From Streptomyces agglomeratus (GTDB taxonomy: Bacteria > Actinomycetota > Actinomycetes > Streptomycetales > Streptomycetaceae): 64,000 nt of DNA. The stretch's first letter is position 1. Each line of letters starts with the position of its first letter. The notes under the pieces were generated by a model. The model saw only the letters and a program-made list of their open reading frames with translations. It was not told the origin of the DNA and searched no databases. Where the stretch lies: assembly GCF_001746415.1 (NCBI RefSeq), contig NZ_MEHJ01000001.1:4175001-4239000 (forward strand), given 5' to 3'. Shown one piece after another: positions 33,935 through 41,715 of the stretch. A program made the position numbers and the translations under genes.

Positions 33935-34912
33935 ATGACCGCGTACTCGGTCCTCATCCCCTTCGTACCCCGCAGGCCCGAGCAGGTCCTCCCGTACGCG
34001 GCACTCGTCCAGTGGACCGGGGCGCGGCGGCTGTGGCAGGGCCAGTCCCTAATCCTGGAACCGCACCAGACCTTCGCCCACGTGGCGGGTGCCGGGTTCC
34101 GGGTACCGGTAGGGCTCGGGGTGACGCTGATGCCGCTGCGGCATCCGTACGAGGCGGCGCTCCAGGCCAGGTCGCTGGCGATGCTGACGGGGCAGCCGGT
34201 GGTGGCCGGGTACGGGCCGGGCGGTACGTCGCTCCAGCGCAGTCTGCTCGGCTCCCCCTACCGCAGTCCGCTGACGGCGGCCCGGGAGTACCTGGGTGTC
34301 GTACGGGGGCTGCTGACGGGAGCTTCCGAGGAGGAGGTGGCGGCGGCCGGCGGAGAGTACTTCTCCTGCCACGGCCGGCTCGCCCCCTACCCGGCGCCCC
34401 AGGTGGAACTGGGACTCGGCGTACTGCGGCCGGGAATGGCCAGGGTCGCGGGGGAACTCGCGGACGTCGCCATCACCTGGCTGGCGTCGGCCGACTACCT
34501 GGCCGAGCAGATCATGCCCGCCCTGCGCGAAGGCGCCGCCACCGCCGGCCGCCCGGTGCCCAGGGTGGCCGCCATGGTGCCGCTCGCGCTGACCAGGCCC
34601 GAACGCGAGCCCGCGGAGCTGGCGCTGGCGAGCAACGCGGCACACCTCCAGGCCCCGCACTACCAGGACATGCTGCGGCGCTCCGGCATCGAGGCGCGTG
34701 ACGAGGAGCCGCTCGCCCGCGCCAAGGCGCTGGTCGACGGCGACGCGTTCCTCAGCGGCGACCTCGACGCGCTGACGGAGAAGCTGGCGCGGTACGAACG
34801 GGCGGGCGTCGACGAGGTCGTGCTCAACCTGACCGGAGTCGCCAACCTCTTCGGTCCGCAGGCCGCCATGGCCGAACTCAAGACCCTGCTGGCCGCGCTC
34901 GGCGTGAGCTGA
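33935..34912 (+). CDS. LLM-class (F420/flavin) oxidoreductase of the RiPP cluster
   Basis: 325 residues with the bacterial-luciferase-like TIM barrel: RVPVGLGVTLMPLRHPYEAA, LAMLTGQPVVAGYGPGGTSL, SPLTAAREYLGVVRGLLTGA and a long C-terminal helical part ending VVLNLTGVANLFGPQAAMAE-like. Such enzymes use F420 or FMN. In the lanthipeptide lexapeptide, an F420H2-dependent member of this superfamily (the LanJ_C type) reduces dehydroalanine to D-Ala. The same reaction is a reasonable inference here because a LanKC dehydratase is in the cluster. An RBS (AGGAGCG) precedes ATG 33935. The reaction is inference; the fold is firm. Confidence 0.85.
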   Translation: MTAYSVLIPFVPRRPEQVLPYAALVQWTGARRLWQGQSLILEPHQTFAHVAGAGFRVPVGLGVTLMPLRHPYEAALQARSLAMLTGQPVVAGYGPGGTSLQRSLLGSPYRSPLTAAREYLGVVRGLLTGASEEEVAAAGGEYFSCHGRLAPYPAPQVELGLGVLRPGMARVAGELADVAITWLASADYLAEQIMPALREGAATAGRPVPRVAAMVPLALTRPEREPAELALASNAAHLQAPHYQDMLRRSGIEARDEEPLARAKALVDGDAFLSGDLDALTEKLARYERAGVDEVVLNLTGVANLFGPQAAMAELKTLLAALGVS

Positions 34913-35177
34913 GCCGGCGGGCCGCGACCGACCCGCCGTACCCGTACGACGGCTCCGTACCGCTCCCGCGACGGACCCGTACCCCCACGACCCTTCCACT
35001 CTTCGCGCGGTGCGCCGACGCCCGGTTCGGCATGCGCCCGTACGACACCCACCCCACATCGTGAACCGCCCGCCCGGCGGCCGGACCGCCACGGGCAGCC
35101 CCGGCGCGACACCGCGCCCGCCGGCCACCGAACGTCATCACCCCACGCCGTGATCGCGGCATGAGAGGAGGAATCCC

Positions 35178-36320
35178 ATGAGTGCCACCAAGAGACACCT
35201 GATGCAGTGGGGCACGGGGAGGCCGGCTACGGCCGGTTCCACCGGCTCCGAGTCCGCACCCGGATCACGGCGCGGCGCCGCCACCGTGGTCCTGGAGGAC
35301 CCGGGACACCTCGACGCCGTACTCGCGGCGGGCCTCGCCGGCCCCGGCGCCACCGTCTTCGTCCCCGGTCACCCGGGTACGGAGGCGGGTACCGGTCCGG
35401 ACGCGGGACCGGCCGTGATCGGGTACGAGGGTTCGTTCGGCGAGCCCGGCGGTGAGGGCTCGATCGGCTCCGACTTCTACCTCCAGGTGCAGAGCTACGG
35501 CGTCAGCGCGTACATGTCGGTGGTCGGCCCCACGCTGCTGCGGGTCGCCGACGAAAGCGACTTCGAGGCTTTCCTCGACGACGCCGACCGGGCGCGGCAC
35601 GACGGAGTGTTCGCCGACTTCCTCACGCACCCCGTCATGCAGCTCGCCGATCTCCCCGCCCTGGGCGCGGGACCGTCCGGCGACGGTCCGCTGCTGCGGC
35701 TGCACGTCGCGGCCGACGGCGGCGTCTCCACCTCTCCCACGGGCCGTCGCCTCGGCGAGCCGGGCGACGCGTTCACCGTCCTGGAGGAGAACTGGCGGCG
35801 GTACAACGAGGAGTCCGCGCAGCCCTGTCCGGTTGCCCTCGGGCTGGTGCTGCCGGAGGAAGTACGCTCCGCCGCCCTCGCCGCCCGCCCCTGGCTCGGC
35901 CGGTACCTGGCCGCCGTCGACGGCCTGCGCGACCTGCGGGCCCGTGGCCTCGACCGGCTGCGCGTCTCCGGGTTCGGCGGCCGGATGCTGCCCGCCCTGG
36001 AGGCGGTGCCCGGCGCGGACACGGGAAGCGACGTACCGCTCCTGCTGTGGAACGAGGACGCTTCCTTCCTCTACAGCGCCCACAGCGCCCACAGCACCGA
36101 TTCCGGGCACGGGCCGGGCGCCGGCCGCAGGCTGTTCCAGCTGGAGCGGAAGGCCGCGCAGGCGGCCGAGGCGCTGCTGGTCCTGGGATCGCGGCCCGCC
36201 GCGGCCGAGTTCGCCGATGAGGAGCACCTGGCGGCGGTCGACCGGTTCTTCACCGGGGCGGGCGTGCCGCTGGACTCCGTCGGGGCTGTCGCCGCCGCCT
36301 CCGTACCGGCAGGGCGGTGA
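35178..36320 (+). CDS. Daptide-type RiPP recognition/scaffold protein
   Basis: 380 residues. No catalytic motif is visible. The order of genes (this, methyltransferase, aminotransferase, dehydrogenase, precursors) and its sequence character match the stand-alone recognition protein described for daptide clusters. Notable segments: AATVVLEDPGHLDAVLAAGL, SDFYLQVQSYGVSAYMSVVG, LRLHVAADGGVSTSPTGRRL and WLGRYLAAVDGLRDLRARGL. Presumably it binds the leader peptide and presents the C-terminal Thr to the modifying enzymes. AGGAGG precedes ATG 35178. Its stop overlaps the GTG of the methyltransferase. Assignment is by context plus memory of the family, not a search. Confidence 0.7.
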   Translation: MSATKRHLMQWGTGRPATAGSTGSESAPGSRRGAATVVLEDPGHLDAVLAAGLAGPGATVFVPGHPGTEAGTGPDAGPAVIGYEGSFGEPGGEGSIGSDFYLQVQSYGVSAYMSVVGPTLLRVADESDFEAFLDDADRARHDGVFADFLTHPVMQLADLPALGAGPSGDGPLLRLHVAADGGVSTSPTGRRLGEPGDAFTVLEENWRRYNEESAQPCPVALGLVLPEEVRSAALAARPWLGRYLAAVDGLRDLRARGLDRLRVSGFGGRMLPALEAVPGADTGSDVPLLLWNEDASFLYSAHSAHSTDSGHGPGAGRRLFQLERKAAQAAEALLVLGSRPAAAEFADEEHLAAVDRFFTGAGVPLDSVGAVAAASVPAGR

Positions 36321-37183
36321 CCCCGGTGACCACGACGTTCACGACAGCCGCGACGACACTCCCCATGGCACCCGCGACGGCACCCGCCGCGCGGCTCGTG
36401 CCCGGACGGGCCGGTGAACTGCTCGCCGAACTCGGCGACCGCGCCGTGCTGTGCGACATGTACGACGCGACCGGCTCCGAGGTCTACCACGACCTCGCCG
36501 GTGGCAACACCCTCGAAATCCGCGAACTCCTCGCCGCCATCAGGCCGTTCCCCGGCCCGGTGCTCGACCTGGCGGCCGGCTCCGGCCGGCTGACGTTCCC
36601 GCTGCTCGCGGCGGGCCGGCCGGTCACCGCCCTCGAACTGTCCCCGGACATGCTGCGGCTGCTGCACGCCCGCCTGGACGAGGCGCCCGCCTCGCTGCGC
36701 GGCCGGTGCGACACCGTACGGGCCGACATGAGCGACTTCTCGCTCGGCCGCCGGTACGCGGTCGTCGTCCTGGGCACCACCACCGTCTCCCTGCTGGACG
36801 CCGACGGCCGGGCCGGCCTGTACCGGGCGGTCCGCGACCATCTGGAGCCCGGCGGCCGGTTCCTCCTGTCCACGGTGGACCTCGACCCGGACGACGACGG
36901 GCCGGCCGAGGCGGAGCTGCTGCACGCCGCCCCGAGCGGACGCGCGTACCGGATGTTCGAGCACTGGGTGGACGGCTCCGGCACCCGTACGGTCACCGTC
37001 TTCCCGGCTGAGCCCGGCGCCGGACCCGTCCCCGTGTGCGTGACGTCCATCAACGTCCTGCCCGTCGCCGTACTGGAGGACGAGCTGGCCCGGGCCGGAT
37101 TCGCCGTCCGCTCCCGTATCCCCCTGACCGGCGCCGGCGAGCGCCACCACGACGTACTGCTGGAAGCGGAGGCCCTGCGATGA
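36317..37183 (+). CDS. Daptide-type SAM-dependent N-methyltransferase
   Basis: 288 residues, class I SAM methyltransferase: motif I VLDLAAGSGRLTFPLL at 82-97, the acidic ALELSPDML after strand 2, CDTVRADMSDFSL, then VVVLGTTTVSLLDADGRAGL and LEPGGRFLLSTVDLD. It is expected to dimethylate the amine that the aminotransferase creates at the peptide C-terminus, giving N2,N2-dimethyl-1,2-propanediamine. GTG 36317 overlaps the previous stop. An internal ATG (residue 17) is an alternative start, since the first 25 residues are Thr/Ala-rich. Confidence 0.88.
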   Translation: MTPVTTTFTTAATTLPMAPATAPAARLVPGRAGELLAELGDRAVLCDMYDATGSEVYHDLAGGNTLEIRELLAAIRPFPGPVLDLAAGSGRLTFPLLAAGRPVTALELSPDMLRLLHARLDEAPASLRGRCDTVRADMSDFSLGRRYAVVVLGTTTVSLLDADGRAGLYRAVRDHLEPGGRFLLSTVDLDPDDDGPAEAELLHAAPSGRAYRMFEHWVDGSGTRTVTVFPAEPGAGPVPVCVTSINVLPVAVLEDELARAGFAVRSRIPLTGAGERHHDVLLEAEALR

Positions 37184-38490
37184 GCCGCACGAGCACGAAC
37201 GGCACGGCCGACGCCGTCCGCACCGCACAGGCCCTGTGGCCCTCCCTGCTCGCCCCCTCGGACCACGGCCGCCCCGACCTGTGCGCGGTCTCCGCCGAAG
37301 GCGTCCGGGTCCGGTTCGCCGACGGCCGTGAACTCCTCGACGGATCGAGCGGGTTGTGGAACACGAACATCGGTTACGGCAACCGCGCCATCGCCCGGGC
37401 GGCGGCCGAAGCCCTGACCGACGCCTCCTACCTGAGCGTCTTCCGGTACGAGAACACCTACGCCCGGCGGGCGGCGGACGAACTCGTCGAGCTGGCCGGC
37501 GCCGAGCACTACGGCCGCGTCCTCTTCTCCACCAGCGGCGGCGCCGCCAACGACCTCGTGATGAAGCTGGCCCGGCAGTACCACGCCCTGCGCGGCGAGG
37601 GCCGCCGCAAGATCGTGGTGGGGCTGCGCGGCGGCTACCACGGCCTGACCTTCGGCGGCTTCGCACTCACCGGAGACGACCTCGGCCAGCAGGTGTACGG
37701 CGTCGACCAGCGCCTGGTCCGTCACGTCACGCCCAACGACCCGGCCGAACTGGTGACGCTGCTCGCCCGGCAGGGGGCGCAGATCGCAGCCGTCGTCGTC
37801 GAACCGGTCCTCGGCAGCGGAGCCGTCCCGCTGACCGACGACTATCTCGCCACCCTGCTCGCCCTGCGCGAGGAGCACGGCTTCCTGCTGGTCGCCGACG
37901 AGGTGGCCACCGGGTTCTGCCGTACGGGCGACTTCTTCGCCACCGAGCGCTGGCCCGCCCGGCCGGACCTGCTCATCGCGTCCAAGGGGCTGACCAACGG
38001 CACCAGCGCGGCCGCCGCCGTACTCGCGTCCCGGCAGGTCGCCGGGGTCTTCGACGAGGCCGACGCGGTGCTCAGTCACGGCGAGACGCAGGCCGGGACC
38101 CCCGTCACCTGCGCCACCATCCTGGCCACCCTGGCCGAGATGCGCCGGCTGGACGCGGTGGGCCTGTCCCACCGGCTGTCCGCGCTGCTCGACGAGCGTC
38201 TCGCCGCACTGGCCGCCTCCCACGACCTGGTGACCGGTTCCACCGGGGCCGGCTGCTTCCGCTCGATCCGGCTGCGTACCCCCGACGGAGAGCCGTTCCC
38301 GCAGGCCGAGGTGCCCGCGCTGGTCGCGGCCGTCCGCGCGGCGGGAGCGATCGTCCACCCCGGTGTCCACGGCGTCCAGCTCTTCCCGGCCCTCACCTAC
38401 ACCGAGGCCGACCTGGACGAACTGCTCGGCTGCGTACGGACCGGCCTCGACGCCGTCACCCCGGCGGCACTGGCGGGGTCGGCGCGATGA
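37180..38490 (+). CDS. Daptide-type class III aminotransferase (PLP)
   Basis: 436 residues. Fold type I PLP enzyme: phosphate-binding FSTSGGAANDLVMKLARQYH (about 117-136), ring-stacking region GYHGLTFGG, the Asp that holds pyridine N in LLVADEVATGFCRTGDF (D240) and the Schiff-base Lys in LIASKGLTNG (K269). It resembles acetylornithine/omega-aminotransferases. In the daptide pathway it aminates the C-terminal aminoketone formed by oxidative decarboxylation of Thr. Coupled by ATGA overlaps on both sides to the methyltransferase and dehydrogenase genes. Confidence 0.92.
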   Translation: MSRTSTNGTADAVRTAQALWPSLLAPSDHGRPDLCAVSAEGVRVRFADGRELLDGSSGLWNTNIGYGNRAIARAAAEALTDASYLSVFRYENTYARRAADELVELAGAEHYGRVLFSTSGGAANDLVMKLARQYHALRGEGRRKIVVGLRGGYHGLTFGGFALTGDDLGQQVYGVDQRLVRHVTPNDPAELVTLLARQGAQIAAVVVEPVLGSGAVPLTDDYLATLLALREEHGFLLVADEVATGFCRTGDFFATERWPARPDLLIASKGLTNGTSAAAAVLASRQVAGVFDEADAVLSHGETQAGTPVTCATILATLAEMRRLDAVGLSHRLSALLDERLAALAASHDLVTGSTGAGCFRSIRLRTPDGEPFPQAEVPALVAAVRAAGAIVHPGVHGVQLFPALTYTEADLDELLGCVRTGLDAVTPAALAGSAR

Positions 38491-39701
38491 GCCTGAGCTG
38501 GTCCGGGCCCACCCGGCTGCTGCACGGCGGTGACGGACTCACCACCTGGCTGGAGGACTTCCGCGGCCACCGCGTCACCCTCCTCGCCGACGCGGCCGTC
38601 GCCGACGCCGCCATCACGCGTACGGTGACCGACCGCCTGGGCCGCTCCCGCCTCGACACCGACACGGTCGTACTGGACGGCCCCGGCGACGCCCACTCGA
38701 TCGCCGCCCTCGCGAGCCGGCTCGACGGCACCGACCTGGTGATCGGGATCGGCGGCGGCACCCTGCTCGACCAGGCCAAACTCGCCGCGCTGCAGCACGC
38801 CGTACCCGAGGCGGGCGGGGTGCTGACCGGCCCGCAGCGCAGCGGACTCGTCGTGCTGCCGCGCTGGACGGCGCGGAGCGTGCCGCTGGTGGCCGTACCC
38901 ACCACGGTGGGCACCGGGTCCGAGCTGAGCCACGTGGCCTGCCTGGCGCACGGGGACGGCAAGCGGCTGGTCATGGGCGGGGCACTGCGGCCCGACGCGG
39001 CCCTGATGGACCCCGCCGCCACGGCGACGCTGCCGGACGAGCTGCTCGCGGAGGGCGTCCTCGAGGCGCTGTTCCGGGTGGTCAGCCCGTACGTCGGGGA
39101 CCACCGGGACCTGCCCGTCGAGGACGCGCTGGCCGAGACGGTCGCCGGGCTGCTGACCACGCTGGGGCACCGGGTGCGCGAGGACCGGCTGGCCGGGCGG
39201 CAGCCCGACGAGCGGGTCCGCGGCGACATCGCCCGGCTCAGCGGGCTGGGCCACGCCGACTGGCTGAACCTGGGCCGGCCGCCCTTCGCGGTCAAGGGCT
39301 GGCTGGTCGCCAACGAACTGTCCCACGCGCTGGGCATCCGCAAGGTCACCGCCGTGGCGGCCCTGCTGCCGGCGCTGTGGCGGGCCGTGCTCGACGGGGA
39401 CGAACGGCTCGGCTCCGCGCCGCGGCTGCGCCGGCTGTGGGCCGGGCTGCGGGCGACCGCCCCCGGCGTACTGCCCGCCGACCCGGCCGACGGAGTCGCC
39501 GCGCTGGCTGGGCACTGGCTGATCGACAGCCGGACAGCGGCGGACGCCGGCCGGCTGGACGCGATCACGGCTCGGATCGTACGGGCCTGGGGTGCGGGGC
39601 TGCCGATGCTCGGCGGCCTGCGGGCCGACGACATCCGCCGGCTCCTCGGGGACGCGGTGGCGTCCCCGCCGGTGCCCGTGCGGATGCCCACCGCGGCCTG
39701 A
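38487..39701 (+). CDS. Daptide-type dehydrogenase (iron-containing ADH fold)
   Basis: 404 residues. The NAD-binding GIGGGTLLDQAK (87-98) and PTTVGTGSELS (138-148) place it in the class III (iron) alcohol dehydrogenase superfamily. It should oxidise the beta-hydroxyl of the C-terminal Thr, after which the beta-keto acid loses CO2. The metal site looks altered: the usual G-x-D-A-x-x-H helix reads GVLEALFRVV (L192 and F196 at the Asp and His positions), and the His of the second helix region is replaced near RKVTAVAALLP; only H280 appears kept. Either metal-independent chemistry or another ligand set is implied. Coupled to the aminotransferase by ATGA. Confidence 0.87.
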   Translation: MSLSWSGPTRLLHGGDGLTTWLEDFRGHRVTLLADAAVADAAITRTVTDRLGRSRLDTDTVVLDGPGDAHSIAALASRLDGTDLVIGIGGGTLLDQAKLAALQHAVPEAGGVLTGPQRSGLVVLPRWTARSVPLVAVPTTVGTGSELSHVACLAHGDGKRLVMGGALRPDAALMDPAATATLPDELLAEGVLEALFRVVSPYVGDHRDLPVEDALAETVAGLLTTLGHRVREDRLAGRQPDERVRGDIARLSGLGHADWLNLGRPPFAVKGWLVANELSHALGIRKVTAVAALLPALWRAVLDGDERLGSAPRLRRLWAGLRATAPGVLPADPADGVAALAGHWLIDSRTAADAGRLDAITARIVRAWGAGLPMLGGLRADDIRRLLGDAVASPPVPVRMPTAA

Positions 39702-39721
39702 CGGCCGCCACCACAGACTTC

Positions 39722-39750
39722 CGCGCCGGACGGATCGGTCCTCCGGCGCG
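39722..39750 (+). terminator. Hairpin between biosynthetic and precursor genes
   Basis: CGCGCCGGA pairs with TCCGGCGCG around an 11-nt loop, 20 nt after the dehydrogenase stop and about 60 nt before the first precursor. There is no U run; it could be an attenuator or an RNA-processing/stability element that sets precursor dosage. Confidence 0.5.
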
Positions 39751-39810
39751 GCAGAGAAACACACACGCGTCACGGGGCTCACGAAGCCCACGACAACACA
39801 GGAGATGACC

Positions 39811-40008
39811 ATGCAGGACGTTTTCAAGTCCGGCCAGGAGCTGGGCGCGCAGGGCGCGTTCCCGGCGGAGCTGGAGCTCGGCATGCAGGAGCTCGAGGCC
39901 ATGGAGGCGCCGGGCTGGTGGACGGCGGCCGGTGTCAGCGCGGGCGTCGTCGGCACCTCGGCCGCGGGCTACCTGAGCTACGTCGCCTCCGCCGCGATCA
40001 TCACCTGA
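39811..40008 (+). CDS. Daptide-like RiPP precursor peptide 1
   Basis: 65 residues, no Cys. Leader: MQDVFKSGQELGAQGAFP, then the acidic ELELGMQELEAMEAPG. The predicted core (residues 35-65) starts GWWTAAGVSAGVVG and ends YVASAAIIT, so a free C-terminal Thr is available for conversion to the daptide amine. Hydrophobic, Ala/Gly/Val-rich and probably helical. ATG 39811 is chosen because GGAG at 39801 is correctly spaced and it matches the start of precursor 2; ATG 39805 would add two residues. The core also contains Thr4, Ser9, Thr15, Ser16, Ser22 and Ser26 as possible dehydration sites. Confidence 0.9.
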   Translation: MQDVFKSGQELGAQGAFPAELELGMQELEAMEAPGWWTAAGVSAGVVGTSAAGYLSYVASAAIIT

Positions 40009-40081
40009 TCCGGCCGCACCACAAGCGGTACCTCACCACCGCACAACCCATCGACTTCTCCCACAGCAAAGGAAATTGACC

Positions 40082-40279
40082 ATGGAGAACATCTACAAGT
40101 CCGGCCAGGAGCTGGGCGCGCAGGGCGCGTTCCCGGCGGAGCTGGAGCTCGGCATGCAGGAGCTCGAGGCCATGGAGGCGCCGGGCTGGTGGACGGCGGC
40201 CGGTGTCAGCGCCGGTGTCGTCGGCACCTCGGCCGCGGGCTACCTGAGCTACGTCGCCTCCGCCGCGATCATCACCTGA
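40082..40279 (+). CDS. Daptide-like RiPP precursor peptide 2
   Basis: 65 residues, identical to precursor 1 from residue 6 to the end; only residues 2-5 differ (MENIYKSG against MQDVFKSG). The DNA is also nearly identical, with a few silent changes in the core, so this is a recent tandem duplication that raises dosage of one product. AGGAAA precedes ATG 40082. It ends in SAAIIT-stop like copy 1. Confidence 0.9.
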   Translation: MENIYKSGQELGAQGAFPAELELGMQELEAMEAPGWWTAAGVSAGVVGTSAAGYLSYVASAAIIT

Positions 40280-40292
40280 TCCGGCCCGCCGA

Positions 40293-40351
40293 ACCGCACC
40301 ACAGGCAGTACCGCACCACCGCACCACAGGCAGTACCGCACCACAGGCAGT
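40293..40351 (+). repeat. 17-bp tandem repeat between precursors 2 and 3
   Basis: ACCGCACCACAGGCAGT occurs three times (40293-40309, 40318-40334, 40335-40351), with a partial unit at 40310-40317 and another at 40352. A related ACCGCACCACAAGCGGT follows precursor 1 at about 40014-40030, so the spacer was duplicated along with the precursors. Confidence 0.93.
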
Positions 40352-40393
40352 ACCGCAGTACCTCACCGCATCTCATCGACGTAAGGAACTCTC

Positions 40394-40561
40394 ATGGAGC
40401 ACCTCACCCCCGCCTTCCAGGGCACCCAGGACGGCACCGACGCGCTGGAGCTGAACATGCAGGAGCTGGAGGCCATGGAGGCCCCGGGCTTCTGGACCGG
40501 CTTCACCGCCGGCGCCGCGATCAGCGGTGCGGCCATCGCCTCCGCCGCCATCGCCACCTGA
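40394..40561 (+). CDS. Daptide-like RiPP precursor peptide 3
   Basis: 55 residues, no Cys. It shares the MQELEAMEAPG leader end with the other two but has a distinct N-terminus (MEHLTPAFQGTQDGTDALEL) and a shorter core, from residue 32: GFWTGFTAGAAISG, ending ASAAIAT. The terminal Thr is retained, supporting the same C-terminal chemistry and a second product. Candidate dehydration sites in the core are Thr4, Thr7, Ser13 and Ser19. AAGGAACT precedes ATG 40394. Confidence 0.9.
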   Translation: MEHLTPAFQGTQDGTDALELNMQELEAMEAPGFWTGFTAGAAISGAAIASAAIAT

Positions 40562-40606
40562 CGGCGCCGCGCCACCTGGCGCTCCGCCCCTGACGGCGCT
40601 CCGCGT

Positions 40607-40634
40607 CCCGGCCGGGTGACGACACCCGGCCGGG
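40607..40634 (+). terminator. Strong hairpin after the precursor genes
   Basis: CCCGGCCGGGTG pairs perfectly with CACCCGGCCGGG (12 bp, ACGA loop), 45 nt after precursor 3 and 63 nt before the next gene. No U tract. It probably acts as a partial terminator or 3' stabiliser that makes precursor mRNA more abundant than transporter mRNA. Confidence 0.7.
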
Positions 40635-40696
40635 CGCGGCCCCACTTCCCCCCACCCCGCACAGCAGCACCCGGACTTCCGGAACTGGAGACACTC

Positions 40697-40906
40697 ATGC
40701 CGCAGCCGGCCTCCCCGCCCCCCTCGAACCCGTCCCGCGCCGGCGGCAGGACCGCCCTCGCCGCCGCCTTCCTGGTCATCGCCACGTCCCTCGCCCTGAT
40801 CGCGCTCGACGGCACCGCTCGCGTCGCCGTCACCGCCGTGCTGGTGGCCGGTCTGCTGGTGTGCGCGGGAGTGTTCGGCGCCCAGCTCCGGTCGGCCCGC
40901 CGATGA
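40697..40906 (+). CDS. Small two-helix membrane protein of the RiPP cluster
   Basis: 69 residues. A Pro/Ser-rich start, then two hydrophobic helices (TALAAAFLVIATSLALIALD and VAVTAVLVAGLLVCAGVFGA) and a basic end QLRSARR. The stop overlaps the ATG of the ABC ATPase, which ties it to export or immunity. No family recognised; a role as a transporter accessory or immunity peptide is inference. Confidence 0.72.
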   Translation: MPQPASPPPSNPSRAGGRTALAAAFLVIATSLALIALDGTARVAVTAVLVAGLLVCAGVFGAQLRSARR

Positions 40907-41715
40907 GCGCCGGCCCGGTCGTCGCCTTCCGGAACCTGACCAAGAGCTTCGGCGGGGTCACGGCCGTGGAGGACCTCACGTTCGAGGTCCGGCCGGGCCG
41001 TGTCACCGGGCTGCTCGGGCGCAACGGGGCCGGCAAGACCACCACCCTGCGGATGCTCCTCGGACTCGCTGCCCCGACCTCCGGCTCGGCCACCGTCTTC
41101 GGCAGCCCGTACGCGCAACTTCCGCGCGCCGCGCACCGCGTGGGCGTCTGCATGGACGGCCTGGGCTCGGTCCCCGGCGCCACCGGCCGCCGGGAACTGG
41201 ACATCTGGTCCGCCACCCTGGGCCTGCCGGCCCGCAGGACCGACGAAGTCCTCGGCCTCGTCGGCCTGTCCGAGGCGGCCGACCGCCCGGTCAAGGGGTA
41301 CTCGACGGGCATGCGCCAGCGCCTCGGCCTGGCCACCGCCCTCCTTCCCGACCCCGAACTGCTGATCCTCGACGAGCCGGCCAACGGCCTCGACCCGGAC
41401 GGCATCCGACAGCTCCGCGAGACCCTGCGCGCCCTCGCGGCCGAGGGCCGCACCGTCCTGGTCTCCAGCCACCTTCTCGCCGAGGTCGAGCAGACCGTCG
41501 ACGACGTGGTGGTCGTCCAGCGCACCCTGCGGTACGCCGGCACGCTCGCCGACCTCACCGGCAACGGCGCCCACCGCCTCGAAGACCGCTTCTTCGCACT
41601 GGCCGGAGAGGCGCCCGGAACCGACGCGGCTTCCGGAGCGACCGGACCCCGGCCCGAAGCGAATCCCGAAGCGAAGCCGGGATCGAAGCCCGAGGGGAGC
41701 CTCACCCATGCGTGA
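40903..41715 (+). CDS. ABC transporter ATP-binding protein (RiPP export/immunity)
   Basis: 270 residues. Walker A GLLGRNGAGKTTTLRMLLGL, signature YSTGMRQRLGLATALLPDPE (drug-ABC variant), Walker B LLILDEPANGLDPDG and switch VSSHLLAEVEQ: the DrrA/BcrA-type ATPase of ABC-2 systems. The C-terminal tail is Pro/Glu-rich. ATG 40903 overlaps the upstream stop and the gene overlaps the permease by 8 nt. It probably exports the mature peptide or protects the producer from it. Confidence 0.93.
   Translation: MSAGPVVAFRNLTKSFGGVTAVEDLTFEVRPGRVTGLLGRNGAGKTTTLRMLLGLAAPTSGSATVFGSPYAQLPRAAHRVGVCMDGLGSVPGATGRRELDIWSATLGLPARRTDEVLGLVGLSEAADRPVKGYSTGMRQRLGLATALLPDPELLILDEPANGLDPDGIRQLRETLRALAAEGRTVLVSSHLLAEVEQTVDDVVVVQRTLRYAGTLADLTGNGAHRLEDRFFALAGEAPGTDAASGATGPRPEANPEAKPGSKPEGSLTHA

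Noticed and set aside
34913..35177. An additional small gene between the LLM oxidoreductase and the recognition protein
   Set aside because: Open frames here lack ribosome-binding sites and coding-type codon use; I see only an intergenic region.
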